The notes: generated by a model not told the origin, from the sequence alone. A DNA stretch of 36,303 nt from Bifidobacterium breve (GCA_945877545.1 CAMCSO010000008.1:1-36303); one strand, 5' to 3'. Positions 10,988 through 19,665 are shown, numbered from the stretch's first letter. Made by a program: numbers and translations.

Positions 10988-11089
10988 ATGATCGATGCCG
11001 TCTACACCGGACTCCTCGTGGCGTCACTTGCCGTGGCCGGGCTGGCGTGCTTCTTCATCGTTGTTCGGATGTTCAAGGGTCGGGCGTGA
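10988..11089 (+). CDS. 33-aa single-pass hydrophobic peptide
   Basis: MIDAVYTGLLVASLAVAGLACFFIVVRMFKGRA; stop overlaps the possible GTG start of the next gene (GTGA). Confidence 0.6.
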   Translation: MIDAVYTGLLVASLAVAGLACFFIVVRMFKGRA

Positions 11090-11091
11090 AT

Positions 11092-11637
11092 ATGGATGCA
11101 GGCAGCGAGTCGACAATCCCGGAGCAGTTGCTCCCACTCTCGTGGCTGATCGGCCGCTGGACCGGAGTCGGCACGGGCCAGTACCCGTCGATCGATGACT
11201 TCAGGTTCGGGCAGGAGGTTACCTTCTCGACCGATGGCCGGCCCTTCCTCAGTTATGCATCCCGGAGCTGGCTCCTCGACGACGACGGCAACCGGGTGCG
11301 TCCCCTTGCCACCGAATCAGGCTTCTGGCGGCCGCGACCCCACAACCAGGTGGAGGTCCAACTCGCCCATCCGACTGGATATTCGGAAATCTGGTATGGC
11401 AATGTCGAGATCACCGGTCTGGAGAACGCCCGCATCACCGGTGCCCGGGCTGAGCTTCGCACCGACATGGTGGGGCGAACCGAGAGTGCAAAGGAGTACG
11501 CCGGCGGGCACCGGCTCTATGGCCTCGTTGATGACCGTCTCCTGTGGACCTTCGATATGTCCGCCGTCGGCCAGCCCATCACCAATCACCTCGCGGCCAC
11601 CTTGAATCGCGCCGATGACGGCGCGCCACCCGCATGA
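11092..11637 (+). CDS. FABP-like / nitrobindin-family heme-binding beta-barrel protein
   Basis: LSWLIGRWTGVGTGQYPSID, RPFLSYASRSW, ESGFWRPRP, HRLYGLVDDRLLWTFDMSAVGQPITNHLAATLNR. Alternative GTG start at 11086. Confidence 0.85.
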   Translation: MDAGSESTIPEQLLPLSWLIGRWTGVGTGQYPSIDDFRFGQEVTFSTDGRPFLSYASRSWLLDDDGNRVRPLATESGFWRPRPHNQVEVQLAHPTGYSEIWYGNVEITGLENARITGARAELRTDMVGRTESAKEYAGGHRLYGLVDDRLLWTFDMSAVGQPITNHLAATLNRADDGAPPA

Positions 11638-12080
11638 TCGTCGACTGGGACCGACGCCTGCGCGAGCACGGGTTCCGCATCACCCCGCAGCGTCAACTCG
11701 TCCTTGAGGCGGTGGAGCGGCTACGTCACGGAACGCCCGAGGAGATCCTCGTTGAGGTCCAGCGCACGGCGTCCGGCGTCAACCTGTCGACCGTGTACCG
11801 CACCCTCGAAGTCCTCGAGGATGTCGGCCTCGTCACCCACGCTCACATCGGACATGGGGCACCGACCTACCACGCAGTCGACGAGCACATGCACATCCAC
11901 CTGGTCTGCGACCTGTGCTCGAAAGTTTCCAGCGTGCCAGCCGAGGTGGCGTCGCAATTCGTGAGCAGTCTGAAGGCTGATCATGGGTTCGTCACCGATA
12001 TTTCGCACGTCTCGATTCACGGCTGGTGCGTCGAGTGCGTCGAGGCATCTAGGGCTGACGCCGAGGTGAGCCCTCAGTGA
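11634..12080 (+). CDS. Fur-family metalloregulator
   Basis: REHGFRITPQRQLVLEAVE, VNLSTVYRTLEVLEDVGLV, HMHIHLVCDLCSKV, WCVECVEA metal-binding Cys pairs. Confidence 0.9.
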   Translation: MIVDWDRRLREHGFRITPQRQLVLEAVERLRHGTPEEILVEVQRTASGVNLSTVYRTLEVLEDVGLVTHAHIGHGAPTYHAVDEHMHIHLVCDLCSKVSSVPAEVASQFVSSLKADHGFVTDISHVSIHGWCVECVEASRADAEVSPQ

Positions 12081-13078
12081 GCGATGCTCCCCGCAGTGCC
12101 GTTCCACCGCCCGATGGCTCCGCCGACCCGCTCGTTGCGTGGCATTTCGGGGATCCCCATGGCGAGCAGCGCCGACTCTCGCAGGGCGAGGGGATCGTGG
12201 ACCTGTCGAATCGAGGCGTGGTGACCGTCACGGGTGTTGATCGACTCTCGTGGCTGCATAGCCTCACTTCGCAGCATGTTGAGCACCTCGGTGCAGGGGA
12301 GTCTGCGCTCGCACTCATCCTCAGCCCGCACGGCCATGTCGAACACGAACTTCATCTCATCGACGATGGGGAGACCGCTTGGATCGTCACCCAGCCCGGC
12401 GCTGCCCCGGAACTCACCCGCTACCTCGACTCGATGCGGTTCATGCTCCGGGTTGAGGTAGCCGACGTTTCAGATGCCTTCGCCGTGGTCTGGGAGCCCT
12501 CCGCGCAGTCTGATGCGCATGCGCCCACGTGGGTGGTGCCCGAGCCCTTCGCTTCCCGGGGCTATCGAGGCCGCGAAGTCATCATCGCGCGCGCGGCACT
12601 CACAGCCCGGCTCGACGAGGCCGCGCCCGCCGGCACCTGGGCCCTCGAGGCGATACGCGTGGCGGCTGCAATGCCGCGACTGGGCCAGGAGACCGACCAC
12701 CGAACGATCCCGCACGAGGTGGGCTGGATCCCGGCTGCGGTCCACCTGCAGAAGGGGTGCTATCGAGGTCAGGAGACCGTGGCCCGCGTGCAGAACCTCG
12801 GGAAGCCGCCGCGCCGACTGGTGCTCCTTCACCTAGATGGCTCTGATGAGGTAACCCTCGCGCATGGTGATCCGGTCTTCTCTGGCGATCGGGAGGTCGG
12901 TTGGGTCGGCTCGTTCGCACGTCATTTCGAACTCGGGCCGGTAGCGCTCGCCATCGTCAAGCGGAATGTCACGGTTGATGCCCCGCTAGTGGTGCGCCAC
13001 GTGATCGGGGACGGGACACCGTCCGCGCGAACTGCAGAGATAGCAGCGGCGCAAGAAACAATCGCCCCACCCACCTAA
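12077..13078 (+). CDS. ygfZ: Folate-binding YgfZ / GcvT-like Fe-S maintenance protein
   Basis: Signature LQKGCYRGQETVARVQNLGKPPRRLV; ATGA-type overlap with fur. Confidence 0.92.
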   Translation: MSDAPRSAVPPPDGSADPLVAWHFGDPHGEQRRLSQGEGIVDLSNRGVVTVTGVDRLSWLHSLTSQHVEHLGAGESALALILSPHGHVEHELHLIDDGETAWIVTQPGAAPELTRYLDSMRFMLRVEVADVSDAFAVVWEPSAQSDAHAPTWVVPEPFASRGYRGREVIIARAALTARLDEAAPAGTWALEAIRVAAAMPRLGQETDHRTIPHEVGWIPAAVHLQKGCYRGQETVARVQNLGKPPRRLVLLHLDGSDEVTLAHGDPVFSGDREVGWVGSFARHFELGPVALAIVKRNVTVDAPLVVRHVIGDGTPSARTAEIAAAQETIAPPT

Positions 13079-13087
13079 CCCCCCCTC

Positions 13088-13122
13088 CATTCATCTAGCC
13101 CAGAATCCGGGTGAGATGAATG
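13088..13122 (+). repeat. Hairpin motif copy A
   Basis: CATTCATCT-ag-CCC-AGAATCC-GGG-tg-AGATGAATG: perfect 9-bp outer stem plus CCC/GGG around a 7-nt loop. Confidence 0.85.
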
Positions 13123-13148
13123 AATTTGTGTCGTTTCGAGGCTGATTC

Positions 13149-13181
13149 GTTCATCTGGCCCAGAATCCGGGTGAGATGGGT
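13149..13181 (+). repeat. Hairpin motif copy B (same orientation, 60 bp downstream of A)
   Basis: TTCATCT-gg-CCC-AGAATCC-GGG-tg-AGATGGG; same loop and inner stem. Confidence 0.8.
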
Positions 13182-13188
13182 CGAGGGG

Positions 13189-13668
13189 TTAGCGGGTGGT
13201 GTCGAGGGTGATCGTCATGGGTCCGTCGTTGACGAGTTGGACGCGCATATCGGCGCCGAAGATCCCCGTTGCGACCCTGGCTCCCCTCGCACGGAAGCGC
13301 TCGGCGAAGGCATCGACGAGGGGCTCGGCCAGTTGTCCGGGTGCAGCGGCGTCCCACGTGGGCCTTCGGCCCTTGCGAGTCTCGGCGTAGAGCGTGAACT
13401 GGCTGATGACGAGCACTGGGAGTCCGAGATCGGACGCGGAGACCTCCCGGCCGACATCAGGGGCGAGTGACACCCCTGCCACTCTCGCGTGCTCGTGTCC
13501 GAAGATTCGCAGGTCGTAGATCTTGTCGGCGAGGGAGAATGCGAGGGGCTCATCATCGTCATGTGTGATCCCGATGAGGACGACAAGTCCGGGTCCATCG
13601 AATGAGCCGACGACGGTGCCAGCGACTGCGACCGAGGCCCCATCAGCCCGTTGCACCACCGCTCTCAC
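13189..13668 (-). CDS. dtd: D-aminoacyl-tRNA deacylase
   Basis: MRAVVQRADGASVAV, VISQFTLYAETRKGRRPTWDAAAPG, FGADMRVQLVNDGPMTITLDT. Confidence 0.95.
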   Translation of the reverse strand: MRAVVQRADGASVAVAGTVVGSFDGPGLVVLIGITHDDDEPLAFSLADKIYDLRIFGHEHARVAGVSLAPDVGREVSASDLGLPVLVISQFTLYAETRKGRRPTWDAAAPGQLAEPLVDAFAERFRARGARVATGIFGADMRVQLVNDGPMTITLDTTR

Positions 13669-13693
13669 GAGCCCAGCGTGCCATCATGCGCCC

Positions 13694-13918
13694 GTGACAC
13701 AACACGGGCCCGTCGTCCTCGCCGACGTCGTGCGAAACGGATTCGTTGAGGGCACCGAGGTTGGGCACGCCGTGCTCGTGGCCCCGGATGGTCAGGTCGA
13801 GCGTGAGTTGTGGATCCGGCAGGGCAAGGCCCCGCGATCAATTGCCATGAACTGCTCGGGCGAGCACACGGCGATGCTGGCGACCCGCGGAGCCAATCGC
13901 CCACATCCGGGTCGATGA
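13694..13918 (+). pseudogene. Internally deleted remnant of an L-asparaginase II-family protein
   Basis: Reads VTQHGPVVLADVVRNGFVEGTEVGHAVLVAPDGQVE joined to GKAPRSIAMNCSGEHTAMLATRGANRPHPGR*. Resembles the asparaginase II N-terminus (LAEVVRSGFVEG) and its internal MNCSGKHAAMLAT motif, with the intervening region and C-terminal half missing. Confidence 0.7.
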
Positions 13919-13968
13919 CTGCGGTTCACCCGTGCCGGCAATGAGCGCCGCTTGCTATTGCACGCAGC

Positions 13969-13990
13969 CCCGCTTGCAAAAGCAAGCGGG
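13969..13990. promoter_or_regulatory. Perfect inverted repeat, candidate operator of the downstream XRE regulator
   Basis: CCCGCTTGC-AAAA-GCAAGCGGG ending 18 nt before the XRE ATG; extra half-site CCGCTTGC at 13948-13955, exactly 22 bp upstream of the second. Confidence 0.65.
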
Positions 13991-14008
13991 TTCAGGCACC
14001 ATGGCGTC

Positions 14009-14380
14009 ATGGCACGAATCGACGTCAGCGGCCTCGGGGATTACATCAAGGCGCAACGGGACCAGGCGCAGATGTCCCTGCGCCAACTCGCAAACGCTGC
14101 GGAGATTTCCAATCCTTACCTGAGTCAGGTGGAACGGGGGCTGCGTAAGCCCAGTGCCGACATCCTCGCTCGCATTGCCCAGGGACTGCGGATCTCCGCT
14201 GAGACCCTGTATGTGCAGGCTGGGATTCTGGCCGAGCGGGAAGGCGATGAGACCGTCACAACGGCGATCGCATCCGACTCGACCCTCACCGAACGGCAGC
14301 GAACCACGCTGCTGCAGATCTACGCCGCCTTCCAAGCAGAGAATCGCGGCAATCGAGAGGACACCGATCAACATGACTGA
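14009..14380 (+). CDS. XRE-family transcriptional regulator (Rv0474-like)
   Basis: HTH DQAQMSLRQLANAAEISNPYLSQVERGLRKPSADILARIAQGLRISAETLY. Confidence 0.9.
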   Translation: MARIDVSGLGDYIKAQRDQAQMSLRQLANAAEISNPYLSQVERGLRKPSADILARIAQGLRISAETLYVQAGILAEREGDETVTTAIASDSTLTERQRTTLLQIYAAFQAENRGNREDTDQHD

Positions 14381-14738
14381 GCAGACCACGAACCCGAAGG
14401 CCACCGTCAAACCGAAGGCCACCACCAAATCGAAGACCGCCACCAAGTCGAAGACCGCGACCACAGCCAAGGAGACCGCACGGTTCAGCCTGCCCTTCGC
14501 GGTCCCGACGTTCGACCTGCCGAAGGTCGATCTCTCGAAGGTCGATCTCTCGAAGGTCGACCTGCCGAAGGTCGATCTGTCGAAATTTGATCCGCGCGAA
14601 CTCGACGTGCACGCGTTGGCATCCACCGCGAAAGATGCCGCCGTGAGCGCGAAGAGGAAGGCAACTGCTGTATCGAACGACGTTCGTAAGAACATCACCC
14701 ACACGGTCACCCTCGTTCGAGAGGCCGTAGGAATCTGA
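14373..14738 (+). CDS. HbhA-like Lys/Ala-rich protein with pentapeptide tandem repeats
   Basis: Overlaps the XRE 3' end; KPKATTKSKTATKSKTATTAK tract; context XRE-(this)-DUF2516 matches Rv0474-hbhA-Rv0476. Confidence 0.65.
   Translation: MTEQTTNPKATVKPKATTKSKTATKSKTATTAKETARFSLPFAVPTFDLPKVDLSKVDLSKVDLPKVDLSKFDPRELDVHALASTAKDAAVSAKRKATAVSNDVRKNITHTVTLVREAVGI
14514..14588 (+). repeat. Five tandem 15-nt units encoding D-L-(P/S)-K-(V/F)
   Basis: gacctgccgaaggtc / gatctctcgaaggtc x2 / gacctgccgaaggtc / gatctgtcgaaattt. Confidence 0.9.
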
Positions 14739-14779
14739 CCGCCTCACGATGGTTGCGCGGCGTGCGTTAGCGTGTTGGA

Positions 14780-15061
14780 ATGTTTGGAGCCGTTCAGGGC
14801 CTTGTCATCTACGCGCTGTGGATCGTCCTTCTTATTGTCAAAGGGGTCGCATTCATTGATTGTGTCCGTCGACCGCCGCAGGCGTTCCCGGCAGTAGGCC
14901 GAAAGTCCAAGGTGCTGTGGCTGGTCCTCACCGGCCTAGCCGCCCTAGTCGGCTTGCTTCCGGGGTTGACTCTGGAGCTCTTCGGGATCGCGGGAACAGT
15001 CATCGCGCTGGTGTACCTCTTCGACGTACGACCCAAGATCATCGACATCACCAGTCGCTGA
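14780..15061 (+). CDS. DUF2516 family membrane protein
   Basis: ALWIVLLIVKGVAFIDCVRRPPQAFPAVGRKSKVLWLVLTGLAAL ... YLFDVRPKI. Confidence 0.85.
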   Translation: MFGAVQGLVIYALWIVLLIVKGVAFIDCVRRPPQAFPAVGRKSKVLWLVLTGLAALVGLLPGLTLELFGIAGTVIALVYLFDVRPKIIDITSR

Positions 15062-15062
15062 T

Positions 15063-15839
15063 CTACCGCCTTCCCTGTGCTGCGACGGCGGCTGACGCCT
15101 CAGCGGCAGCGGCAGGATCGAGGTACTCGCCCCCGCGGACGATCGGCCGAAGTGACTCGTCGAGCCGGTAGACGAGCGGAATGCCCGTGGGGATATTGAG
15201 GCCGGCAATCTCGGTGTCGGAGATGCCGTCGAGGTGCTTGACGAGGGCTCGAAGGGAGTTGCCGTGCGCAGCGACGAGGACGGTGAGCCCGGCACGCAGG
15301 TGCTCGGCGACGATGACGTCCTCCCAGTAGGGGATGAGTCGGTGGACGACGTCGGCGAGACACTCGGTCGCCGGGCGGGTCTCGGGCGGGAGCGCTGAGT
15401 AGCGGGGGTCATGGGTCTGCGCCCACTGGTCCTCGGGGTCGATGGGCGGAGGTGGCACGTCGTAGGAGCGACGCCACAGCATGAACTGCTCCTCGCCATA
15501 TTCCGCCAACGTCTCCTTTTTGTTCTTGCCTTGAAGGGCGCCGTAGTGTCGCTCGTTCAGGCGCCAGTTTCGGATGACGGGGATCCAGTGCCGGTCGCAG
15601 GCGTCAAGGGCCAGCTGTGAGGTTCGGATGGCACGACGGAGCAGCGAGGTGTGAACAACATCGGGGAGGAGGCCGGCCTGGGCGAGGAGTTCGCCGCCGC
15701 GGATGGCCTCGGCGACACCCTTCTCATTGAGGTCGACGTCGACCCAGCCGGTGAATAGGTTCTTCGCATTCCACTCGCTCTCGCCGTGGCGGAGCAGGAT
15801 GAGGGTGTACGGGGCATTCGTGGCTGAAGTCATCGTCAT
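15063..15839 (-). CDS. gpmA: 2,3-bisphosphoglycerate-dependent phosphoglycerate mutase
   Basis: [59 protein letters not shown]; start ATG at 15839 overlaps the ybjN-like stop. Confidence 0.95.
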   Translation of the reverse strand: MTMTSATNAPYTLILLRHGESEWNAKNLFTGWVDVDLNEKGVAEAIRGGELLAQAGLLPDVVHTSLLRRAIRTSQLALDACDRHWIPVIRNWRLNERHYGALQGKNKKETLAEYGEEQFMLWRRSYDVPPPPIDPEDQWAQTHDPRYSALPPETRPATECLADVVHRLIPYWEDVIVAEHLRAGLTVLVAAHGNSLRALVKHLDGISDTEIAGLNIPTGIPLVYRLDESLRPIVRGGEYLDPAAAAEASAAVAAQGRR

Positions 15840-16345
15840 ATTCTGCCGGGGTCGGCCAAATGATCGATGAGGTGCTCGAAGGCAGCGAGGTTCTCGGTCG
15901 ACTCCCCGCGGCTTTTCCGCCACGCCCACTCCCGTCGGATTGCTGACGCGAAACCGATTTCGAGCACCGTGTTGAACGCGCCGTCGGAGTATTCGAGCGC
16001 GGAGCCTAGAAGCCGGTCGAGTTCGTCATCATTGAGCGAGGTGAGCGGCACCTTGCCGGTCAGGTAGATATCGCCGAGGTGATCGATGGCGAACGCGACG
16101 CCATACATGCGGCGGTTCTGCTCAAGGAGCCACGCATGAACGGCAGGCGCTTGCTCGTCTGGTTTTCGAGCGACGAATGCATTGATGGTGAGGGCGTGCG
16201 GGCCGATGGTGAGGGAGACGTTGGTCTTGAGTTTGCGGGTGCCCGGCAGTTCGACAACGAAGGTGTCCGGGGTTGAGCGCTCGAATTCGATCCCGGCGCG
16301 CTGGAGAAAGCCCTCGAGGTAGTCGGAGGGGGCAGGTGACGTCAT
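15836..16345 (-). CDS. YbjN domain-containing protein
   Basis: [61 protein letters not shown]-like sequence; lies between mshA and gpmA as Rv0487. Confidence 0.85.
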   Translation of the reverse strand: MTSPAPSDYLEGFLQRAGIEFERSTPDTFVVELPGTRKLKTNVSLTIGPHALTINAFVARKPDEQAPAVHAWLLEQNRRMYGVAFAIDHLGDIYLTGKVPLTSLNDDELDRLLGSALEYSDGAFNTVLEIGFASAIRREWAWRKSRGESTENLAAFEHLIDHLADPGRI

Positions 16346-17640
16346 GAGCGACCGGCGGCGAGCGGGATTCGCCCAGCACTGCCCGCCATGGCACGCGCGT
16401 AGGTGTCGAGAAGTCCCGTCGTGGTGGCGGCCCACCCGAATGAGGCCGCATGCATTCGGGCGCCGCGCGAGAGCTCAGCGAGCCGCTCCGGATTGTCGAT
16501 GAGGTGACGCAGGACGGTCGCGTAGTCGCGGGGATCGTGACCCTCGACGAGGACCCCGCTCGTCTCATGGAGGACCGCCGTGCGAAGACCGCCGACGGCA
16601 GCAGCGACCACGGGGGTTCCGCACGCCTGTGCCTCGACGGCCACGAGCCCGAAGGACTCGGAATATGAGGGAACGACAGTGACGTCGGCGGCCCGGTACC
16701 AATCGGCGAGCATCTGACGATCCCCCGGCGGTTCGAATCGAACGATGTCGGCGATGCCGAGATCGGCTGCGAGGTCGCTCAGCGAGGTGGGGTGTTCGAG
16801 TCCGGTCCCTGACGGCCCGCCGCACACAACAACGAGCAGGCGTGATCGAAGCACAGGGTCGGTCTCGAGCAATCTCGCTGCCGCGCGCAGCAGGATGTCG
16901 GGCGCCTTGAGGGGCTGGATGCGTCCGACGAACAGGAGGATCACGGAATCCTCCGCGAGTCCGAGCCGACGTCGGGAGACACCGGGCTCACCGGGAGTGA
17001 ACTGCTCAAGATCGACTCCTGGGTGGACGACATCGACGGCCTGGGGATCGGCTCCGTAAAGGTCGATCAGTTGCCGGGCCTCATCGGCGGTGTTCGCCAC
17101 GAGCCGGGCGGCGGCGGCAACGACCTGTTCCTCGCCGATGACACGCACCATCGGCTCCGGGTTATCGCCATCCGCGAGTTCGAGATTCTTCACCTTCGCC
17201 ATGGTGTGCATTGAGTGGACGAGCGGTACGCCCCAGCGCTCTGAGGCCAGCCAACCCACCTGGCCCGAGAGCCAGTAGTGCGAGTGGATGAGGTCGAACC
17301 AGCCCTCAGGATGGGTTGCCTCCACCCGCATTACGCCCGATGTGACCGCGCACAACTGCCCGGGGAGATCTGCTTTGAGGAGGCCCTCGTACGGCCCCGC
17401 GGTGACATGCCGTACGAGCACTCCCGGGGCGAGTTCAAGGGCGGGCGGAAGATCCGACGAGGTTGCGCGAGTAAAGATCTCGACGGCGGTGCCGGCGGCG
17501 GCGATGCGCTTCGCGGTCTCGACGACGTAGACATTCATTCCGCCGGCGTCGCCAGTGCCGGGCTGGTCCAGCGGCGAGGTGTGGATAGAAAGAACGGCGA
17601 TTCGAGAGGGTAGAGAACTCATGAGTCGTTGTGCGGTCAC
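16342..17640 (-). CDS. mshA: D-inositol-3-phosphate glycosyltransferase
   Basis: [88 protein letters not shown]. Start may be 17622. Confidence 0.95.
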   Translation of the reverse strand: MTAQRLMSSLPSRIAVLSIHTSPLDQPGTGDAGGMNVYVVETAKRIAAAGTAVEIFTRATSSDLPPALELAPGVLVRHVTAGPYEGLLKADLPGQLCAVTSGVMRVEATHPEGWFDLIHSHYWLSGQVGWLASERWGVPLVHSMHTMAKVKNLELADGDNPEPMVRVIGEEQVVAAAARLVANTADEARQLIDLYGADPQAVDVVHPGVDLEQFTPGEPGVSRRRLGLAEDSVILLFVGRIQPLKAPDILLRAAARLLETDPVLRSRLLVVVCGGPSGTGLEHPTSLSDLAADLGIADIVRFEPPGDRQMLADWYRAADVTVVPSYSESFGLVAVEAQACGTPVVAAAVGGLRTAVLHETSGVLVEGHDPRDYATVLRHLIDNPERLAELSRGARMHAASFGWAATTTGLLDTYARAMAGSAGRIPLAAGRS

Positions 17641-17679
17641 GGTTCACCTCACCCTCGCGCATTCACCGTGGACGATAAT

Positions 17680-18339
17680 CTAATCCAGACTGACCCCGAC
17701 GTACGGCTCCCCGGTCACGATCGTGATGACGCGACGAGTCACGGAGACCGCGTGATCAGCGTAGCGCTCGTAGTAGCGGGAGAGCAGGGTCACGTCGATG
17801 GCTGCCTCCACTCCGTGGGTCCAGGATTCAGACAGGACGATTGTGAAGAGCTCACGGTGCAGGCGGTCCATCTCTTGATCGTGTGCGGCGATGTCGGCCG
17901 CGCGTGAGACGTCCTTCGTTGCAATGACAGCCCCGGTCTTGGAGACGATCGCTTCGGCGAGGCCGCCCATGACGGCGAATGTTCCACGAAGCTCCTGCGG
18001 AACTGCGGGCCTTGGGTAGCGCATCCGAGCCTGCTTCGCCACATGCTCAGCGAGGTCGCCCATGCGCTCGAGGGATGCGGCGATCCGAAGGGCCCCGATT
18101 ACAACGCGAAGGTCGCCGCCCACCGGCTGCTGAATGGCGAGGAGGTCAAAGCATCGTTCCTCGACAGCCGCGGTGAGCAAGTCAACTTCAGCATCCCCAT
18201 CGATGACGGCCTCGGCTACTCGAAGGTCGGCGTCGAGCAACGACCTGGTGGCCTGGTTCATCGCCGAACCCACCAGTCGGGTCATCTGCACGAGATCGTT
18301 GTTGACCGACACAAACTCGTCGCTATATTCGACTTTCAT
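17680..18339 (-). CDS. phoU: Phosphate transport/signalling regulator PhoU
   Basis: LVQMTRLVGSAMNQATRSLLDADLRVAEAVIDGD, DLRVVIGALRIAASLERMGDLAEHVAKQ, RYYERYADHAVSVTRRV. Confidence 0.93.
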   Translation of the reverse strand: MKVEYSDEFVSVNNDLVQMTRLVGSAMNQATRSLLDADLRVAEAVIDGDAEVDLLTAAVEERCFDLLAIQQPVGGDLRVVIGALRIAASLERMGDLAEHVAKQARMRYPRPAVPQELRGTFAVMGGLAEAIVSKTGAVIATKDVSRAADIAAHDQEMDRLHRELFTIVLSESWTHGVEAAIDVTLLSRYYERYADHAVSVTRRVITIVTGEPYVGVSLD

Positions 18340-18424
18340 GTACGAAGTTTAGAGAGGTTCGAAAGAATTCCGCTCAGTCCTTGAACATGTCGACTTCGCG
18401 AACAGTTGAGTATGTCATGGGAAA

Positions 18425-18457
18425 CTATACGAACACCCGATGAACCTCGGATGAACC
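18425..18457 (-). promoter_or_regulatory. PHO-box-like array of three 11-nt direct repeat units
   Basis: Minus strand reads GGTTCATCCGA-GGTTCATCGGG-TGTTCGTATAG; plus-strand GAAC cores at 18431, 18442, 18453 are exactly 11 bp apart. Confidence 0.75.
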
Positions 18458-18516
18458 CTCGGTAGCAGCCCAGCGCATTGCGATCTGATCCCTCAGTTCG
18501 CCCGTAGGCTTCACAC

Positions 18517-19665
18517 GTGACTAGCAGACTCATCTCAGCAGATGCTCTGCGAAATGACGCCGTTGATTCGCGATCCGGCGGTCTTCCGGTCGTGCCAGAC
18601 GAGGTCGTTCGAGTCCTGAGTGTGCTTCCCTCCGCATCGCTGGTTGTAAGTGCCGATGGCGTGGTGCTCCGGGCGAGTGCTAGGAGCCAGGCGCTCGGGC
18701 TTGTCAGCCGCAGTTTCGTCACGGTGCCCGAGATCTCCCGTCTGATTGAAAAGGTTGCACTTGACGGAGAGGCTCGCGAGCAGGAGATGCGCGTTCGGCG
18801 GCCACCCCTCGGGCGCGAACTGCTTGAGCTCAGGGTCAGGATTGCTCCTCTGGGAACAGGCGCAATTCTCGTCCTCATCGACGACCTCGCCGAGGAGCGA
18901 AGAGTTGACGCGGTGAGGCGTGATTTCGTTGCGAACGTCAGCCATGAGCTCAAGACACCCGTCGGCGCACTGTCGCTGCTGGCCGAGGCGGTACTGGCGT
19001 CGAGTGAGGATCCGGGCCAGGTTCGTCACTTCGCCGAGCGCATGCAACTCGAGGCTGCCCGGCTCAGTCACCTCGTTCAGGACGTGATCGACCTGTCAAG
19101 GCTTCAGGGTGATGATCCTCACACCCATGCGGAAATCGTCGATGTTGATGACCTCGTCGACCGCTCGATCGACGAGGTTCGAACCGTCGCAACTGCCAGC
19201 AGCGTTGACTTCATCGTCGGGACGTCCACGCGCGCTTCGATCTACGGTGACCGCGGGCAATTGCAGACCGCGATTCGCAACCTCCTCGCCAATGCGGTGG
19301 CCTACTCACCGGAGGGCACGAGGGTGGCCATTGAGGCGCGCGTGACCGGTTCAATGGTCGAGATCATGGTGAAGGACCAAGGGATCGGCATCCCGACAAA
19401 CGATCTCGACCGAATATTCGAGCGCTTCTATCGGGTTGACCCCGCCCGCTCGCGGGTGACGGGCGGCACCGGCCTAGGCCTGTCGATTGTGAAGCACGTG
19501 TGTCAGAACCACGGTGGGGAGTGCACTGCGTGGTCCGAGGTTGGCGTCGGATCGACCTTCACCCTCAGACTGCCCCTGTATGGGTCCGACCCAGATTCGG
19601 TGCTGGAGGCGCAGCCCATCTCGCTTGAAAATGTTTCGATTCCGAATGCAGAGGTGCTCGCGTGA
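18517..19665 (+). CDS. senX3: SenX3-like sensor histidine kinase lacking N-terminal TM segments
   Basis: FVANVSHELKTPVGALSLLAEA H-box, NLLANAVAYSP N-box, DQGIGIP, GGTGLGLSIVKHV; followed by regX3 with a 4-bp overlap; in-frame TAG at 18505-18507. Confidence 0.92.
   Translation: MTSRLISADALRNDAVDSRSGGLPVVPDEVVRVLSVLPSASLVVSADGVVLRASARSQALGLVSRSFVTVPEISRLIEKVALDGEAREQEMRVRRPPLGRELLELRVRIAPLGTGAILVLIDDLAEERRVDAVRRDFVANVSHELKTPVGALSLLAEAVLASSEDPGQVRHFAERMQLEAARLSHLVQDVIDLSRLQGDDPHTHAEIVDVDDLVDRSIDEVRTVATASSVDFIVGTSTRASIYGDRGQLQTAIRNLLANAVAYSPEGTRVAIEARVTGSMVEIMVKDQGIGIPTNDLDRIFERFYRVDPARSRVTGGTGLGLSIVKHVCQNHGGECTAWSEVGVGSTFTLRLPLYGSDPDSVLEAQPISLENVSIPNAEVLA

Noticed and set aside
13088-13181. Possible CRISPR-like array (two repeats 60 bp apart)
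   Set aside because: Only two units, each self-complementary around the same loop, no third repeat or cas gene; better described as hairpin repeats.
13955-14710. 251-aa minus-strand ORF with (FDRSTFGRSTFERSTF) repeats
   Set aside because: The repeats are the antisense reading of the DLSKV repeat; plus strand has the XRE and HbhA-like genes.
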